Notes: generated by a model from the letters alone, not told the origin. A DNA stretch of 28,717 nt from JACMLD01 sp040007355 (GCA_040007355.1 JBDTVE010000182.1:1-28717), one strand, 5' to 3'; numbered from the stretch's first letter, positions 15,973 to 24,984 are shown. Translations and numbers: made by a program.

Positions 15973-16320
15973 CAGTCTGCAAACATCGATTGCATCCCGC
16001 TACGAACCGGCAACAAAAGATAAACCCAGCCGGGTATTAAATACCTTCTCCAAGCAGTATCGCGACTTCATATAAAATACCAGTGGCAACGCCTGATTGC
16101 CGGGCAATTGCCGTGCTTACCCATGACCCACCATTACGGTACAGGTTGTTCTGATATTTTTACGATGTATGGTTGCCGTTGGTAATTTGATTTTCACAAA
16201 ATAGGTGCCGGCGACTGGCAAAACAACGGTTCTACCCCGTAAGAAATTAACTTCACAGAGCCGGGTTCCCCATAAAAAGCCATCCCGGCCGAGGGGGTTC
16301 TATCGTATCTTCGTGCCTGC
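15973..16320. other. Intergenic region ftsY to ABC exporter
   Basis: 348 nt. It contains the T9SS tail-like remnant on the minus strand (16117-16227, separate entry). TATCTTCG at 16306-16313 is a near match to TAnnTTTG only 7 nt before the ATG at 16321, which would make the ABC exporter mRNA nearly leaderless. No terminator for ftsY was found. Confidence 0.45.
16117..16227 (-). pseudogene. Remnant of a T9SS C-terminal sorting domain
   Basis: The minus strand reads VVLPVAGTYFVKIKLPTATI, then HRKNIRTTCTVMVGHG and a stop at 16117-16119. The stretch L-P-x-A-G-T-Y-F-V-K-I is the closing motif of type A T9SS sorting domains (compare GLKPGMYILQAQTG in the intact protease of this window). The frame extends only about 25 weakly family-like codons upstream before a TAG, with no start. 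It therefore looks like the decayed 3' end of a lost surface-protein gene. Short motif, so chance resemblance cannot be excluded. Confidence 0.4.
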
Positions 16321-18171
16321 ATGAAACACCTGAAGGCCATCAATAAATATTTTTTTAAGTATCGCTGGCGTTTACTGCTGGGTATCCTTTTTATTACACT
16401 ATCCAACTATTTCCGGATTCTCAGTCCGCAATTATCGGGCTACGTGGTTGACATGGTGGAACAGTCCGTGCGCGGTTCCGTGGAGAAGATAAATCCTGCC
16501 GGTGTTCATCATGCCAATTACGATCTGCTGATACAAAAAATTATTGTCTGGCTCGACAAAGACACGGCTAGTTTTGGCAAAAAGATTGTCATTTGTGGCG
16601 TTACCCTGTTGATACTGGCCCTGCTGGGCGGTTTTTTTATGTTTCTGATGCGCCAGACCGTAATTGTGATGAGCCGCCTGATTGAATACGACCAGAAAAA
16701 CGAAGTGTATAACCATTACCAGCGCCTGGACACCAGCTTCTACAAACGCAACAGCACCGGCGATCTTATGAACCGCATCACCGAGGACGTAAGCAGAGTA
16801 AGAATGTATACTGGTCCCGCCACGATGTATTTTATCAACCTGGCGGTTACCATTGGTTTCAGTATTTTTTTTATGGTGCGGCAAAACGGAATGCTTACTT
16901 TATATGTGTTGTCGCCCCTGCCCATACTGGCATTTACCATCTATTATGTAAACACCATCATTCATAAAAAAAGTGAGCGCATACAGGCCCTGCTTTCCGA
17001 CCTTACTACAACCGCGCAGGAATCTTATTCCGGTATCCGGGTTATTAAATCCTTTGTACAGGAAAAGGCCATGATGGGTTTTTTTAATAAAAACAGCGAG
17101 GAATATAAAACCAATGCGATTGGTCTGTCAAAGGTAGAATCCATTTATTTTCCTTCCATGGGCCTGTTAATCGGGCTAAGCACCCTGCTTACCATCATGA
17201 TTGGCGGTTTATATGCGTTGCACGGCGAAGTAACTACCGGCACCATTACAGAATTTGTGATGTATGTGAACATGCTTACCTTTCCTGTAAGTGCCATTGG
17301 TTGGACGGCCAGCATGATACAGCGGGCGGCAGCCTCACAGAAAAGGTTAAATGAATTCCTGGATACCACGCCTGGCATACAGGACGATGGACCCAGCACG
17401 ATAGCGCCGGTGCTGCAGGGTGATATTGTTTTCGACAATGTAAATTTTACCTATCCAGATACCGGCATACATGCCATTGCTGATTTTTCATTTCATATAA
17501 AAACGGGCCAGAAAATAGCCATTATCGGCCGCACGGGGAGCGGCAAATCAACGGTGGCGCAGCTTATTTTGCGTATGTACAATCCAGATAGCGGATACAT
17601 TCGGATAGACGGCCACGATATAAAGACCATACGGCTCAAAACCCTGCGTGAGCAGGTGAGCTATGTGCCACAGGACGTTTTTCTTTTCAGCGATACGGTA
17701 ACGGGCAATATTAAATTCGGCCTGGCCGATACTCCGTTTGAAAACGTGGAACAGGCCGCGGTTCATGCCAGCGTGGACAAAGAGATACAGGGCTTTGCAC
17801 AGCAATATAATACCATGATTGGCGAACGCGGTGTAACGCTTAGCGGGGGGCAGAAACAACGCATTTCCATTGCGCGCGCCCTTATCAAAAACCCGCGTAT
17901 GGTCATATTTGATGATTGCCTCAGCGCGGTAGATGCCAAAACGGAAAATGAGATCATTGGTAATTTATATCGGTTTCTGCAGCACAAAACCGCCATTATC
18001 ATTACCCACCGCATTTTTTCCCTTTTTGATTTTGACAATATCCTGGTGCTGGACGATGGTAAAATAGTGGAGCAGGGCCGCCATACACAGCTGCTTGCCC
18101 GCAATGGGTATTACCGCCGCCTGTATGATGAACAACAGCAACAGGAGCAGGGCAATGGTCGAAATTCCTAG
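16321..18171 (+). CDS. ABC exporter, fused permease and ATPase (MsbA-like)
   Basis: Half-transporter of 616 residues with an N-terminal six-helix type IV exporter domain (about 1-340) and a C-terminal nucleotide-binding domain (about 365-600). Visible motifs: TGDLMNRITEDVSRVR (coupling region), Walker A GRTGSGKST from about residue 403, Q loop YVPQDVFLFSDT, signature LSGGQKQRISIARAL, Walker B MVIFDDCLSAVDAKTE and H loop IITHR. The residue after the Walker B Asp is Asp in place of the catalytic Glu, which in known exporters marks a weak or heterodimer-type ATP site. No second half-transporter is adjacent. Substrate could be lipid or drug; cannot be told. The start lies immediately behind a possible -7 box. 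Confidence 0.92.
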   Translation: MKHLKAINKYFFKYRWRLLLGILFITLSNYFRILSPQLSGYVVDMVEQSVRGSVEKINPAGVHHANYDLLIQKIIVWLDKDTASFGKKIVICGVTLLILALLGGFFMFLMRQTVIVMSRLIEYDQKNEVYNHYQRLDTSFYKRNSTGDLMNRITEDVSRVRMYTGPATMYFINLAVTIGFSIFFMVRQNGMLTLYVLSPLPILAFTIYYVNTIIHKKSERIQALLSDLTTTAQESYSGIRVIKSFVQEKAMMGFFNKNSEEYKTNAIGLSKVESIYFPSMGLLIGLSTLLTIMIGGLYALHGEVTTGTITEFVMYVNMLTFPVSAIGWTASMIQRAAASQKRLNEFLDTTPGIQDDGPSTIAPVLQGDIVFDNVNFTYPDTGIHAIADFSFHIKTGQKIAIIGRTGSGKSTVAQLILRMYNPDSGYIRIDGHDIKTIRLKTLREQVSYVPQDVFLFSDTVTGNIKFGLADTPFENVEQAAVHASVDKEIQGFAQQYNTMIGERGVTLSGGQKQRISIARALIKNPRMVIFDDCLSAVDAKTENEIIGNLYRFLQHKTAIIITHRIFSLFDFDNILVLDDGKIVEQGRHTQLLARNGYYRRLYDEQQQQEQGNGRNS

Positions 18172-18491
18172 ACTAATTGCCCGGCAACCCATCAATAACA
18201 CCGTTCCGGTTTTCCTGAAATCACTGGAGCCTGTATGGCTGCTGGCGCCAGGGGTTTACCGGCATTAACCGGGTAAGCCAATCGCCCTGCCGGTCAACCG
18301 GGGCCAGGCGCGGGGAGAACAAAACCTGCCTGCTGGGGTTATTTTAGTAAAATTGCGTTTGTACCTGTCTGTATTGCCCAAAAATGAGGGCAGGAAAAGA
18401 TTGCTCAAATTTTGCCAGTTCTAAAACAATATTATATTTGTAAGGTATTAACCAAACCAACATTTCGCTAAACCGAAAAACTTTTACAACT
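18172..18491. other. Intergenic region ABC exporter to DUF3276
   Basis: 320 nt. The right end carries a clear promoter (18411-18440). The left part is GC-rich and holds a 37-codon open frame at 18155-18268 that overlaps the ABC stop codon; it matches nothing I know. No terminator recognised. Confidence 0.5.
18411..18440 (+). promoter_or_regulatory. Promoter of the DUF3276 gene
   Basis: TTTG at 18411-18414 and TATATTTG at 18433-18440 are 18 nt apart, fitting the Bacteroidota -33/-7 consensus. The leader to the GTG start at 18492 would be about 45 nt. Confidence 0.7.
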
Positions 18492-18935
18492 GTGGCGTAC
18501 GAAAACAACAATGAAAAAAGAATGGAAAGCGTTTATAGCAAACGCATCAGAGCTGGTAAGAGAAGGACTTATTTTTTTGATGTAAGGGCTACCCGGAGTA
18601 ATGATTACTATCTCACCATTACGGAAAGTCGTAAAAAGTTTGAAGGCGAAGGTTACGACCGGCATAAGATTTTTTTGTATAAAGAAGACTTCAACAAGTT
18701 TATAAAAGGGTTGGTGGAAGCGGTTGACTATGTAAAGACGGAGTTGATGCCTGATTTTGATTTTGATGCATTTAACCACGACCAGCCAGTGGGCGAAATT
18801 GATGGCGAGGAATTACCTGCTATGGCTGCTGTTTCAACAGCCCCGGTTATTTCCGATGAACCAACGGCTGAAGCGCCCATCGTTGCCAGCAATATAACCA
18901 ATACCAGCGCTACGGAAGAAGTAGACAAATGGTAA
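18492..18935 (+). CDS. DUF3276 / PUR-alpha-like nucleic-acid-binding protein
   Basis: 147 residues. The start is GTG, giving MAYENNNEKRMESVYSKRI, which matches the usual N-terminus of Bacteroidota members; the internal ATG ten codons later would cut into it. Residues about 14-90 (YSKRIRAGKRRTYFFDVRAT, NDYYLTITESRKKF, KIFLYKEDFNKFIKGL) form the PUR repeat of DUF3276, related to Borrelia and eukaryotic Pur-alpha single-stranded nucleic-acid binding proteins. The C-terminal 50 residues are acidic, Ala/Thr-rich and likely disordered. It has its own promoter and its own terminator, so it is a single-gene unit. Binding target unknown. Confidence 0.88.
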   Translation: MAYENNNEKRMESVYSKRIRAGKRRTYFFDVRATRSNDYYLTITESRKKFEGEGYDRHKIFLYKEDFNKFIKGLVEAVDYVKTELMPDFDFDAFNHDQPVGEIDGEELPAMAAVSTAPVISDEPTAEAPIVASNITNTSATEEVDKW

Positions 18936-18966
18936 TTTAGACGGTAAAAAAGACAATATAGGCTTC

Positions 18967-18992
18967 AACCCTTCGTTTTACGGAGGGTTTTT
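18967..18992 (+). terminator. Intrinsic terminator after the DUF3276 gene
   Basis: AACCCTTCGT (18967-18976) pairs with ACGGAGGGTT (18980-18989), with one T-G pair, around a TTT loop, and runs into five T. It ends the transcript 32 nt after the stop codon. Confidence 0.75.
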
Positions 18993-19036
18993 GAATTAAT
19001 GTGCGCCGGGGCCTGACCAAACGGTAAATCCAATTT

Positions 19037-21166
19037 ATGAAATTCCTGAAGCTTAGCTTATTTCTGGCGGGGCTGTTTTTTGCCTGCCAGTCTGCTTTTT
19101 CGCAACCTATCTGCGCATTTGACAATTTTCACGGCAAACTTTTGAAAACAGACTCCGGTTACCGGAAAACTATTCTTTTTAACGAGACCAGGATAAAAGA
19201 ATATATACGCAAACACCCGCTTAATTCATTTAACACCTTACGCGAATCGGCTTCCGCTGCAGTCTTGTACTCCATCCCCGTGGCGGTGCATGTGGTGCAT
19301 ACCGGCGGCGCGGTGGGTACGGTCTATAACCCAACCGATGCCCAAATTCAGGGCGCCATCAACTACCTGAACCAGGTGTATAATGGTACGTATCCGGGTA
19401 TAGAAGGCGTGGGTGATCTGCAGGTACAATTTGTTTTAGCATCCCGGGATACTAATTGCAATTCCTTTTCAGGGATCGACAGGATAGATGGGTCTTCGCT
19501 TACCAATTATGCGACAAACGGTGTAAATTCCAGCACATCCGGGGGCATATCCGACTTGGCACTGAAGAATTTTGACCGATGGGACCCATCCAGTTACTAT
19601 AATATATGGGTGGTGAATAAAATTGATGGTAAAGACGGTACCAGCGGCCAGTTTGTAGCTGGCTACGCTTATTTTGCAGGCGCTCCGGCAACGGTGGACG
19701 GAACGGTTATGCTGGCCACGCAAATGGCTACCGGCAAAAAAACACTGCCACACGAAATTGGCCATGCGTTAAGCCTTTATCATCCGTTTGAGGGTTCGTC
19801 TGATGCTGCCACCTGCCCGGCAAATAGCAACTGCAATGCTGATGGCGATGAAGTTTGCGATACGGACCCTATCACGTATAACCAGACCGCCGGCGTAGTG
19901 GATTTTACCTGCAGGTCTGGTGTTAATACCTGCACGGGAACCGCCTATTCCAGCAATACGGAAAAGAATTACATGAATTATACAAGCTGCTATACCTTGT
20001 TTACAGCCGGACAAAAAGCACGTATGCTGGCGGCCATGTCTTTGCCCAGCCGGCAAAGCCTGGCTAATTCAAGGGCTATTGGCACTTACCCGCTATCTCC
20101 CTATACCAACCCGCTAAGCGCTTCCTGTGCACCCGCTTCCAGTGCAACCGGGATTGGTAATTATTATGCCGGTATCATGAGCGTTTCAGTAGCAAACCGG
20201 ACCTTTAACAGCGGCACCACCAAAGATGACGCGGGATATCTTGACAACACAACCAAATGCTTAAACCTGGTTGAATTGCAAAAAAACAATACCTATAATT
20301 TTTCCATAACCGTATTTGGACAGAATTACGAACAGTTGAGAATGTGGATTGACTATAATAACGACGGTGCATTTGACAATACAACCGAGCAAATCTATTA
20401 TAGCCCCAGTATAACACCCCTTGCCGTAGGCAGCGGTTACACAACGGTTTCGGGAAGTTTCACCGTGCCGGGTACCGCGCTGAGCAATGCCGTTTTAAGA
20501 ATGCGGGTGACGGACGAGCTCTCAACGGACTATGACCCTTCCTGGGCTATTGCCAACGCGTGTTATTCGCCCATATACGGCCAAGCGGAGGATTACCCTG
20601 TTTTCCTCTCTGCGCTGCTGCCGGTTCAATATGATTATTTCAACGGTGCAAAAAAAGCCGGGGATGTACTTTTATCCTGGAAGACCTCAACAGAAGCAAA
20701 CGCACAGGAGTTCCAGGTAGAGAAATCAACGGACGGCATTGCATTCAACAGGATTGGTACGGTTGCCGCCAACAATACAAAAGCATCCAGCTATTCCTTT
20801 ACCGATAAAAATGTTACCGGCACTGAAAATTATTATCGTCTGCGCCAGGTTGACAAGGACCAGAAAGCGGCGCTCAGCCAAGCTATTTTGATAAAGTCTG
20901 CCGGGGAGGGTGGCACAACGGTAAAAGTGCTCAATGATCCGTTTAACAACCAATTTGCTATGGTTTTTAATGGTGTAACAACCGGCAATAGCGCGATAAG
21001 TCTTTTTGATATGACCGGTAGAAAAGTGTTTAGCAAGATTATTAAGATTACAAATGGTCAGCCCATTAGCATCGATGTCTCCGGCGCAGGGTTAAAACCT
21101 GGCATGTATATTCTGCAGGCACAAACCGGCACACAGATCACAACAAAAAAACTGATTAAACAATAG
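19037..21166 (+). CDS. Secreted M43-family (pappalysin-like) zinc metalloprotease with GEVED domain and T9SS tail
   Basis: 709 residues, exported to the cell surface or medium. Signal peptide about 1-22 (ends CQSAFS). The peptidase domain (about 78-345) has the metzincin zinc site HEIGHALSLYH: H239, E240 (catalytic), H243 and H249. The usual Gly in HExxHxxG is Ser246. Next is the M43 cysteine/aspartate cluster CNADGDEVCDTDP (266-278) and a Met-turn in NYMNYT. A GEVED-type beta domain (about 375-523) has WIDYNNDGAFDN and ends GQAEDYPVFL. A bridging domain with LLSWKTSTEANAQEFQVEKS follows. The type A T9SS sorting domain fills the last 80 residues and ends PGMYILQAQTG...KKLIKQ. Likely a nutritional protease. 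Single gene between two terminators. Confidence 0.93.
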   Translation: MKFLKLSLFLAGLFFACQSAFSQPICAFDNFHGKLLKTDSGYRKTILFNETRIKEYIRKHPLNSFNTLRESASAAVLYSIPVAVHVVHTGGAVGTVYNPTDAQIQGAINYLNQVYNGTYPGIEGVGDLQVQFVLASRDTNCNSFSGIDRIDGSSLTNYATNGVNSSTSGGISDLALKNFDRWDPSSYYNIWVVNKIDGKDGTSGQFVAGYAYFAGAPATVDGTVMLATQMATGKKTLPHEIGHALSLYHPFEGSSDAATCPANSNCNADGDEVCDTDPITYNQTAGVVDFTCRSGVNTCTGTAYSSNTEKNYMNYTSCYTLFTAGQKARMLAAMSLPSRQSLANSRAIGTYPLSPYTNPLSASCAPASSATGIGNYYAGIMSVSVANRTFNSGTTKDDAGYLDNTTKCLNLVELQKNNTYNFSITVFGQNYEQLRMWIDYNNDGAFDNTTEQIYYSPSITPLAVGSGYTTVSGSFTVPGTALSNAVLRMRVTDELSTDYDPSWAIANACYSPIYGQAEDYPVFLSALLPVQYDYFNGAKKAGDVLLSWKTSTEANAQEFQVEKSTDGIAFNRIGTVAANNTKASSYSFTDKNVTGTENYYRLRQVDKDQKAALSQAILIKSAGEGGTTVKVLNDPFNNQFAMVFNGVTTGNSAISLFDMTGRKVFSKIIKITNGQPISIDVSGAGLKPGMYILQAQTGTQITTKKLIKQ

Positions 21167-21171
21167 TGTTC

Positions 21172-21216
21172 TTCAAATAAAAAAAACCGGCATACAGCCG
21201 GTTTTTTTTATTTGAA
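21172..21216. terminator. Bidirectional terminator between the protease and pgi
   Basis: A perfect 20-bp inverted repeat (21172-21191 with 21197-21216) around an ATACA loop. The stem contains CCGGC/GCCGG at its top and runs of eight A and eight T below, so it can stop transcription from both convergent genes. Confidence 0.92.
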
Positions 21217-21229
21217 CGTAAACGATTTT

Positions 21230-22885
21230 TTATTTTCTTATTTTTTTAAACGCATTAATCAAACCGTTGGTGGAGCTGTCGTGATCGGTTACCGGGGTGT
21301 CGTTTTCCAGTTCCGGTAATATCTTGCCTGCCAGTTGTTTTCCCAATTCAACGCCCCACTGGTCAAAGCTGAAAATATTCCAGATAACACCCTGTACAAA
21401 TATTTTGTGCTCGTACAAGGCGATTAACTGTCCGAGCGTAAAAGGCGTTATTTCTTTTATAAGGAATGAATTGGTGGGCCGGTTGCCTTCAAAAACCTTG
21501 TGCGGCAGTAATTTCACTATATCATCTTCCTTCATGCCGCTTTTTTCAAGCTCTGCCCGGGCCTCTTCTGATGTTTTGCCGTTCATTAATGCCTGGGTTT
21601 GGGCAAAGAAATTAGAAAGCAGTTTATTGTGGTGATCCCCGATGGGGTTATGGCTGATGGCCGGCGCTATGAAATCGCAGGGTATCAGGATGGTTCCCTG
21701 GTGAATAAGCTGATAAAACGCATGCTGGCCATTGGTACCGGGTTCTCCCCATATAACGGAGCCGGTCTGGTGGTCTACCCGCTCATTGTTTCTTGATACA
21801 TATTTGCCATTGCTTTCCATATTGCCCTGCTGGAAATAGGCGGCAAAGCGATGCATGTATTGGTCGTATGGAAGAATGGCTTCGCTTTGAGCGCCAAAAA
21901 AATTACTGTACCACAAACCAACCAGTGCCATCAAAACCGGTATGTTTTTTTCGGGCGGCTCATTTTTAAAATGGGTATCGGTTACATGGGCGCCTTTTAA
22001 AAGGCTTTCAAAATTATCGTAGCCAATGGTAAGGGCAATAGAAAGACCGATGGCGCTCCACAAAGAATAGCGGCCGCCTACCCAATCCCAGAATGCGAAC
22101 ATATTGGCTTTGTCGATACCAAATTTCACCACCTCTTTTTCATTGGTGGAAAGTGCGACAAAATGTTTGGCGATATGAGCTTCGTTTTTGGCTGTCATCA
22201 GGAACCAATCCCGGGCCGTGTGGGCATTGGTCATGGTTTCCTGGGTAGTAAATGTTTTGGAAGCAATCAGGAAAAGCGTTTCTTCCGGGTTCACCTTTTT
22301 TAAGGTTTCCACGATATGGGTGGCGTCTACATTAGACACAAAATAAGGCTGTATATTTTCTTTCCAGTAGGGCTTCAGGGCTTCTGTAACCATTACGGGT
22401 CCCAGGTCGCTGCCGCCAATACCGATGTTTACCACATAACGGATGGGCTTACCCGTATATCCTTTCCATTCACCGCTGTGGATTTTTGCACAAAAGCTTT
22501 TCATTTGCGCCAGTACGCCTAGCACTTCCGGCATGACGTCTTTACCATCGCTGTAAATGGGGGTGCCGGAAAGGTTCCGAAGAGCGATGTGCAGCACGCT
22601 TCTTTTTTCGGTTTCGTTTATCTTTTCGCCGCTATACATAGCCTGGATGGCATCGGGCAGTTTTGTTTCCGCGGCCAGTTGCTGCAGCAATTCCAGGGTT
22701 TTATCGGTAACGATGTTCTTGGAGTAGTCGAATAGAATATCGCCGTACTGGATGGAATATTTTTTAAACCGATCCGCATCAGTGGCGAAGAGCTGTCGCA
22801 GCCTGGTAGATTTTATTTCCTGGTTATAATGATCCTGTAATTGTTGCCAGGCCTTGGTATGGGTTGGACTGATTCTTGGAAACAT
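21230..22885 (-). CDS. pgi: Glucose-6-phosphate isomerase
   Basis: Interconverts glucose-6-phosphate and fructose-6-phosphate in glycolysis and gluconeogenesis; cytoplasmic. 551 residues, the full E. coli-like length. Both family signatures are present: DWVGGRYSLWSAIGLS and FSFDQWGVELGKQLAGKILP, together with NIGIGGSDLGP (substrate loop), SKTFTTQETMTNA and NGQHAFYQLIHQGT. The start chosen is ATG 22885-22883 (MFPRISPTHTKAWQQLQ), matching the family; an ATG 60 nt upstream would add residues that look like leader. Single gene; the terminator at its 3' end is shared with the convergent protease. No exact promoter box found in 22886-23000. Confidence 0.97.
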   Translation of the reverse strand: MFPRISPTHTKAWQQLQDHYNQEIKSTRLRQLFATDADRFKKYSIQYGDILFDYSKNIVTDKTLELLQQLAAETKLPDAIQAMYSGEKINETEKRSVLHIALRNLSGTPIYSDGKDVMPEVLGVLAQMKSFCAKIHSGEWKGYTGKPIRYVVNIGIGGSDLGPVMVTEALKPYWKENIQPYFVSNVDATHIVETLKKVNPEETLFLIASKTFTTQETMTNAHTARDWFLMTAKNEAHIAKHFVALSTNEKEVVKFGIDKANMFAFWDWVGGRYSLWSAIGLSIALTIGYDNFESLLKGAHVTDTHFKNEPPEKNIPVLMALVGLWYSNFFGAQSEAILPYDQYMHRFAAYFQQGNMESNGKYVSRNNERVDHQTGSVIWGEPGTNGQHAFYQLIHQGTILIPCDFIAPAISHNPIGDHHNKLLSNFFAQTQALMNGKTSEEARAELEKSGMKEDDIVKLLPHKVFEGNRPTNSFLIKEITPFTLGQLIALYEHKIFVQGVIWNIFSFDQWGVELGKQLAGKILPELENDTPVTDHDSSTNGLINAFKKIRK

Positions 22886-23120
22886 GAGCTGATAATTAAT
22901 GATGAGGCGTTGAATAATGATGTACCGTACAAGTGAGTGACACAACGATGTTTAATAGTAGTACCCCCGCTGGTATCACAACTGATATGCAATGTAAATG
23001 AAATAATAAATTGCGCAAAGCAAAATGTACTGGTGGGTTATGGCGCCGGTTAATAAAGGCGCTCGCGCCCCGGTCGATTTTCCAACGGCCACCATATTCC
23101 TTGCCGATATTGCGGGAATA

Positions 23121-24077
23121 TTATTTCAGTTGTTTTATCGCTTCGGTTATTTTGGGTACCACTTCAAAAGCATCTCCCACGATGCCATAGTCTGCAGCTT
23201 TAAAAAACGGCGCTTCGGGATCTTTATTGATCACTACAATGGTCTTGCTCCTGTTAACGCCTGCCAGGTGCTGTATGGCGCCGGAGATACCAATGGCGAT
23301 ATACAAATTGGGCGCAATGGCCAGGCCGGTTTGTCCAACGTGTTCATGGTGTGGCCGCCAGCCCGAATCGGCAACGGGTCGGCTGCAGGCCGTGGCGGCG
23401 TGTAATGATTTGGCCAGGTCTTCCACCAGGCCCCAGTTTTCGGGTCCTTTTAAACCGCGTCCGCCGCTCACCACAATCTCGGCTTCGCTCAGGGACACTT
23501 CGCCTTTTATCTTATTCACTGCGGTTATTTTTATGTGGCCTGGTTCAACGGGAGTATTCAGCTTCACCACTTCCGCCTTTGCTTCCGTGCTGCTTATTTT
23601 ATAGGCATTGGGGTTGAGCGAAATTATTTTTACCGGTGTGTTTACCTTGATAGTGGCAAAGGCCTTTCCGCTGAAAACATTTTTCTTCACCGAAAAGCCA
23701 TTGCTGGTATCGGGTAGGGCTATGGCGCCGGCCACCAGGCCTGCTTTTAAACGAACCGATAAACGTGGGGCGATGGCTTTTCCATCCACGTTGTTGGAAA
23801 AAATGATAACGGTGGCATTGCTTTCTGTAGCTGCTGCGGCAATCAGTTTCGTGTAAACCTGCGCGTCAAAATGATTCAGCGTTTCATTGTTTACATGGTG
23901 TATTTTCTGAACGCCGTACCGGCCCAGTGCGGCTAGGTCTTCCTGTGTGCTGCCCAACACTACGCCTTCGGCCGTAGTATTTAATTGTTCGGCTATGGCT
24001 GCTCCATAGCTAATGGCCTCCAGCGATGCTTTTTTTACATGGCCTTCTGCCAGGTCTATAAATATTAAAACGCTCAT
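23121..24077 (-). CDS. etfA: Electron transfer flavoprotein, alpha subunit
   Basis: FAD-binding subunit of the heterodimeric electron carrier that takes electrons from acyl-CoA and other dehydrogenases to the quinone pool. 318 residues. N-terminal domain MSVLIFIDLAEGHVKKASLE; C-terminal FAD domain with VSGGRGLKGPENW, AACSRPVADSGW, the diagnostic HVGQTGLAIAPNLYIAIGIS, GAIQHLAGVNRSKTIVVINK and DPEAPFFKAADYGIVGD. It follows etfB by 81 nt on the same strand. The HxGQTG loop is the flavin-binding signature of classical ETF, not the bifurcating form by these motifs alone. Confidence 0.96.
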   Translation of the reverse strand: MSVLIFIDLAEGHVKKASLEAISYGAAIAEQLNTTAEGVVLGSTQEDLAALGRYGVQKIHHVNNETLNHFDAQVYTKLIAAAATESNATVIIFSNNVDGKAIAPRLSVRLKAGLVAGAIALPDTSNGFSVKKNVFSGKAFATIKVNTPVKIISLNPNAYKISSTEAKAEVVKLNTPVEPGHIKITAVNKIKGEVSLSEAEIVVSGGRGLKGPENWGLVEDLAKSLHAATACSRPVADSGWRPHHEHVGQTGLAIAPNLYIAIGISGAIQHLAGVNRSKTIVVINKDPEAPFFKAADYGIVGDAFEVVPKITEAIKQLK

Positions 24078-24158
24078 ATAAAATAATTAAGTTGTTGTAG
24101 AATGATGAAACCGGATGGTGCCAGGGTTTGCAGTCAGCCCGTTTATCCGCGCCGGGGT

Positions 24159-24902
24159 CTATATCACTTTGGCTTCTTCGTGCAATAGCCTAACCAGTTC
24201 TGCCGGGTTATCTGCCGGAATCAGTTTAACACCAGCTTTGGCAGGTGGCAGTTCAAAACCCGCTACCGTAGTCAGTGCTTCAGCGGCTACGGGTTGCCTT
24301 ACGGTAAGGGGTTTGGTGCGGGCGCCCATGATACCTTTCATATTGGGTATGCGTTGCTCCGCCATTCCCTTCTGGCAACTAACGGTGAGGGGCAGGTTTA
24401 CTTCACAGACTTCCTCGCCGCCTTCAATTTCCCGGGTAACGGTGGCCGTAATGCCATTGATATCAAATTTAATCGCCAGGGGCACATAGGGTTGGTCAAG
24501 CAGTTCTGCAACCATGCCGCCAATGGAGGATCCGTTGTAGTCGATGGTTTCCTTGCCGGTAAAAACAAGGTCGTACCCGTCCGTTTTAGCTACGTCGGCT
24601 ATTTGCGTGGCAATTACAAAACTGTCCTGGCTTTGCAGGTTTACGCGGATGGCTTCCTCGCCGCCCAGGGCCAGGGCTTTGCGGATAATGGGGTCGGCGT
24701 CCGGGCCTCCTACGGTCACCAGGTGAACAATGGTATCCGGGTCTTTTTCTCTTAGCTCAATGGCGCGCACCAGGGCATACCATTCGTCGTATGGATTTAT
24801 GATCCATTGCACGCCCGCTTCCGCAAATTTCGTATTGTTATCGGTGAAGGCTATTTTTGCCGTGGTGTCCGGCGTTTTGCTGATGCATACCAGGATCTTC
24901 AT
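24159..24902 (-). CDS. etfB: Electron transfer flavoprotein, beta subunit
   Basis: AMP-binding partner of EtfA. 247 residues from MKILVCISKTPDTTAKIAF, the normal start; the frame extends 15 codons upstream but the extra residues are not family-like. Motifs: NPYDEWYALVRAIELRE, GGPDADPIIRKALALGGEEAIRV, DLVFTGKETIDYNG, and the beta signature VTREIEGGEEVCEVNLPLTVSCQKG followed by RIPNMKGIMGARTKPL. A strong promoter lies 52 nt upstream, so etfBA forms a two-gene unit. A likely role is fatty-acid or branched-chain amino-acid oxidation; no dehydrogenase gene is next to it. Confidence 0.96.
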   Translation of the reverse strand: MKILVCISKTPDTTAKIAFTDNNTKFAEAGVQWIINPYDEWYALVRAIELREKDPDTIVHLVTVGGPDADPIIRKALALGGEEAIRVNLQSQDSFVIATQIADVAKTDGYDLVFTGKETIDYNGSSIGGMVAELLDQPYVPLAIKFDINGITATVTREIEGGEEVCEVNLPLTVSCQKGMAEQRIPNMKGIMGARTKPLTVRQPVAAEALTTVAGFELPPAKAGVKLIPADNPAELVRLLHEEAKVI

Positions 24903-24953
24903 GAAAGCAAATTTAGGATGAAAGGAATATAAAAGTTGTTTATGCAACTAAAA

Positions 24954-24984
24954 CAAAGATAAGAAGGCATCACTATATTTCAAA
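24954..24984 (-). promoter_or_regulatory. Promoter of etfB-etfA
   Basis: On the minus strand TTTG (24984-24981) is followed after exactly 19 nt by TATCTTTG (24961-24954), a textbook Bacteroidota -33/-7 pair. Leader length to the etfB ATG is about 45 nt and contains a small hairpin (AGTTG/CAACT). Confidence 0.8.

Noticed and set aside
18155..18268. 37-codon open frame starting inside the end of the ABC exporter gene.
   Set aside because: Overlaps the stop codon in another frame, short, no recognised motif and no promoter; could be chance.
23025..23405. Plus-strand frame across the end of etfA and the gap before it; a minus-strand frame (MVAVGKSTGARAP...) also exists in the gap.
   Set aside because: Most of the plus frame overlaps conserved etfA coding sequence; the gap portion is open on both strands by composition and matches no family I know.
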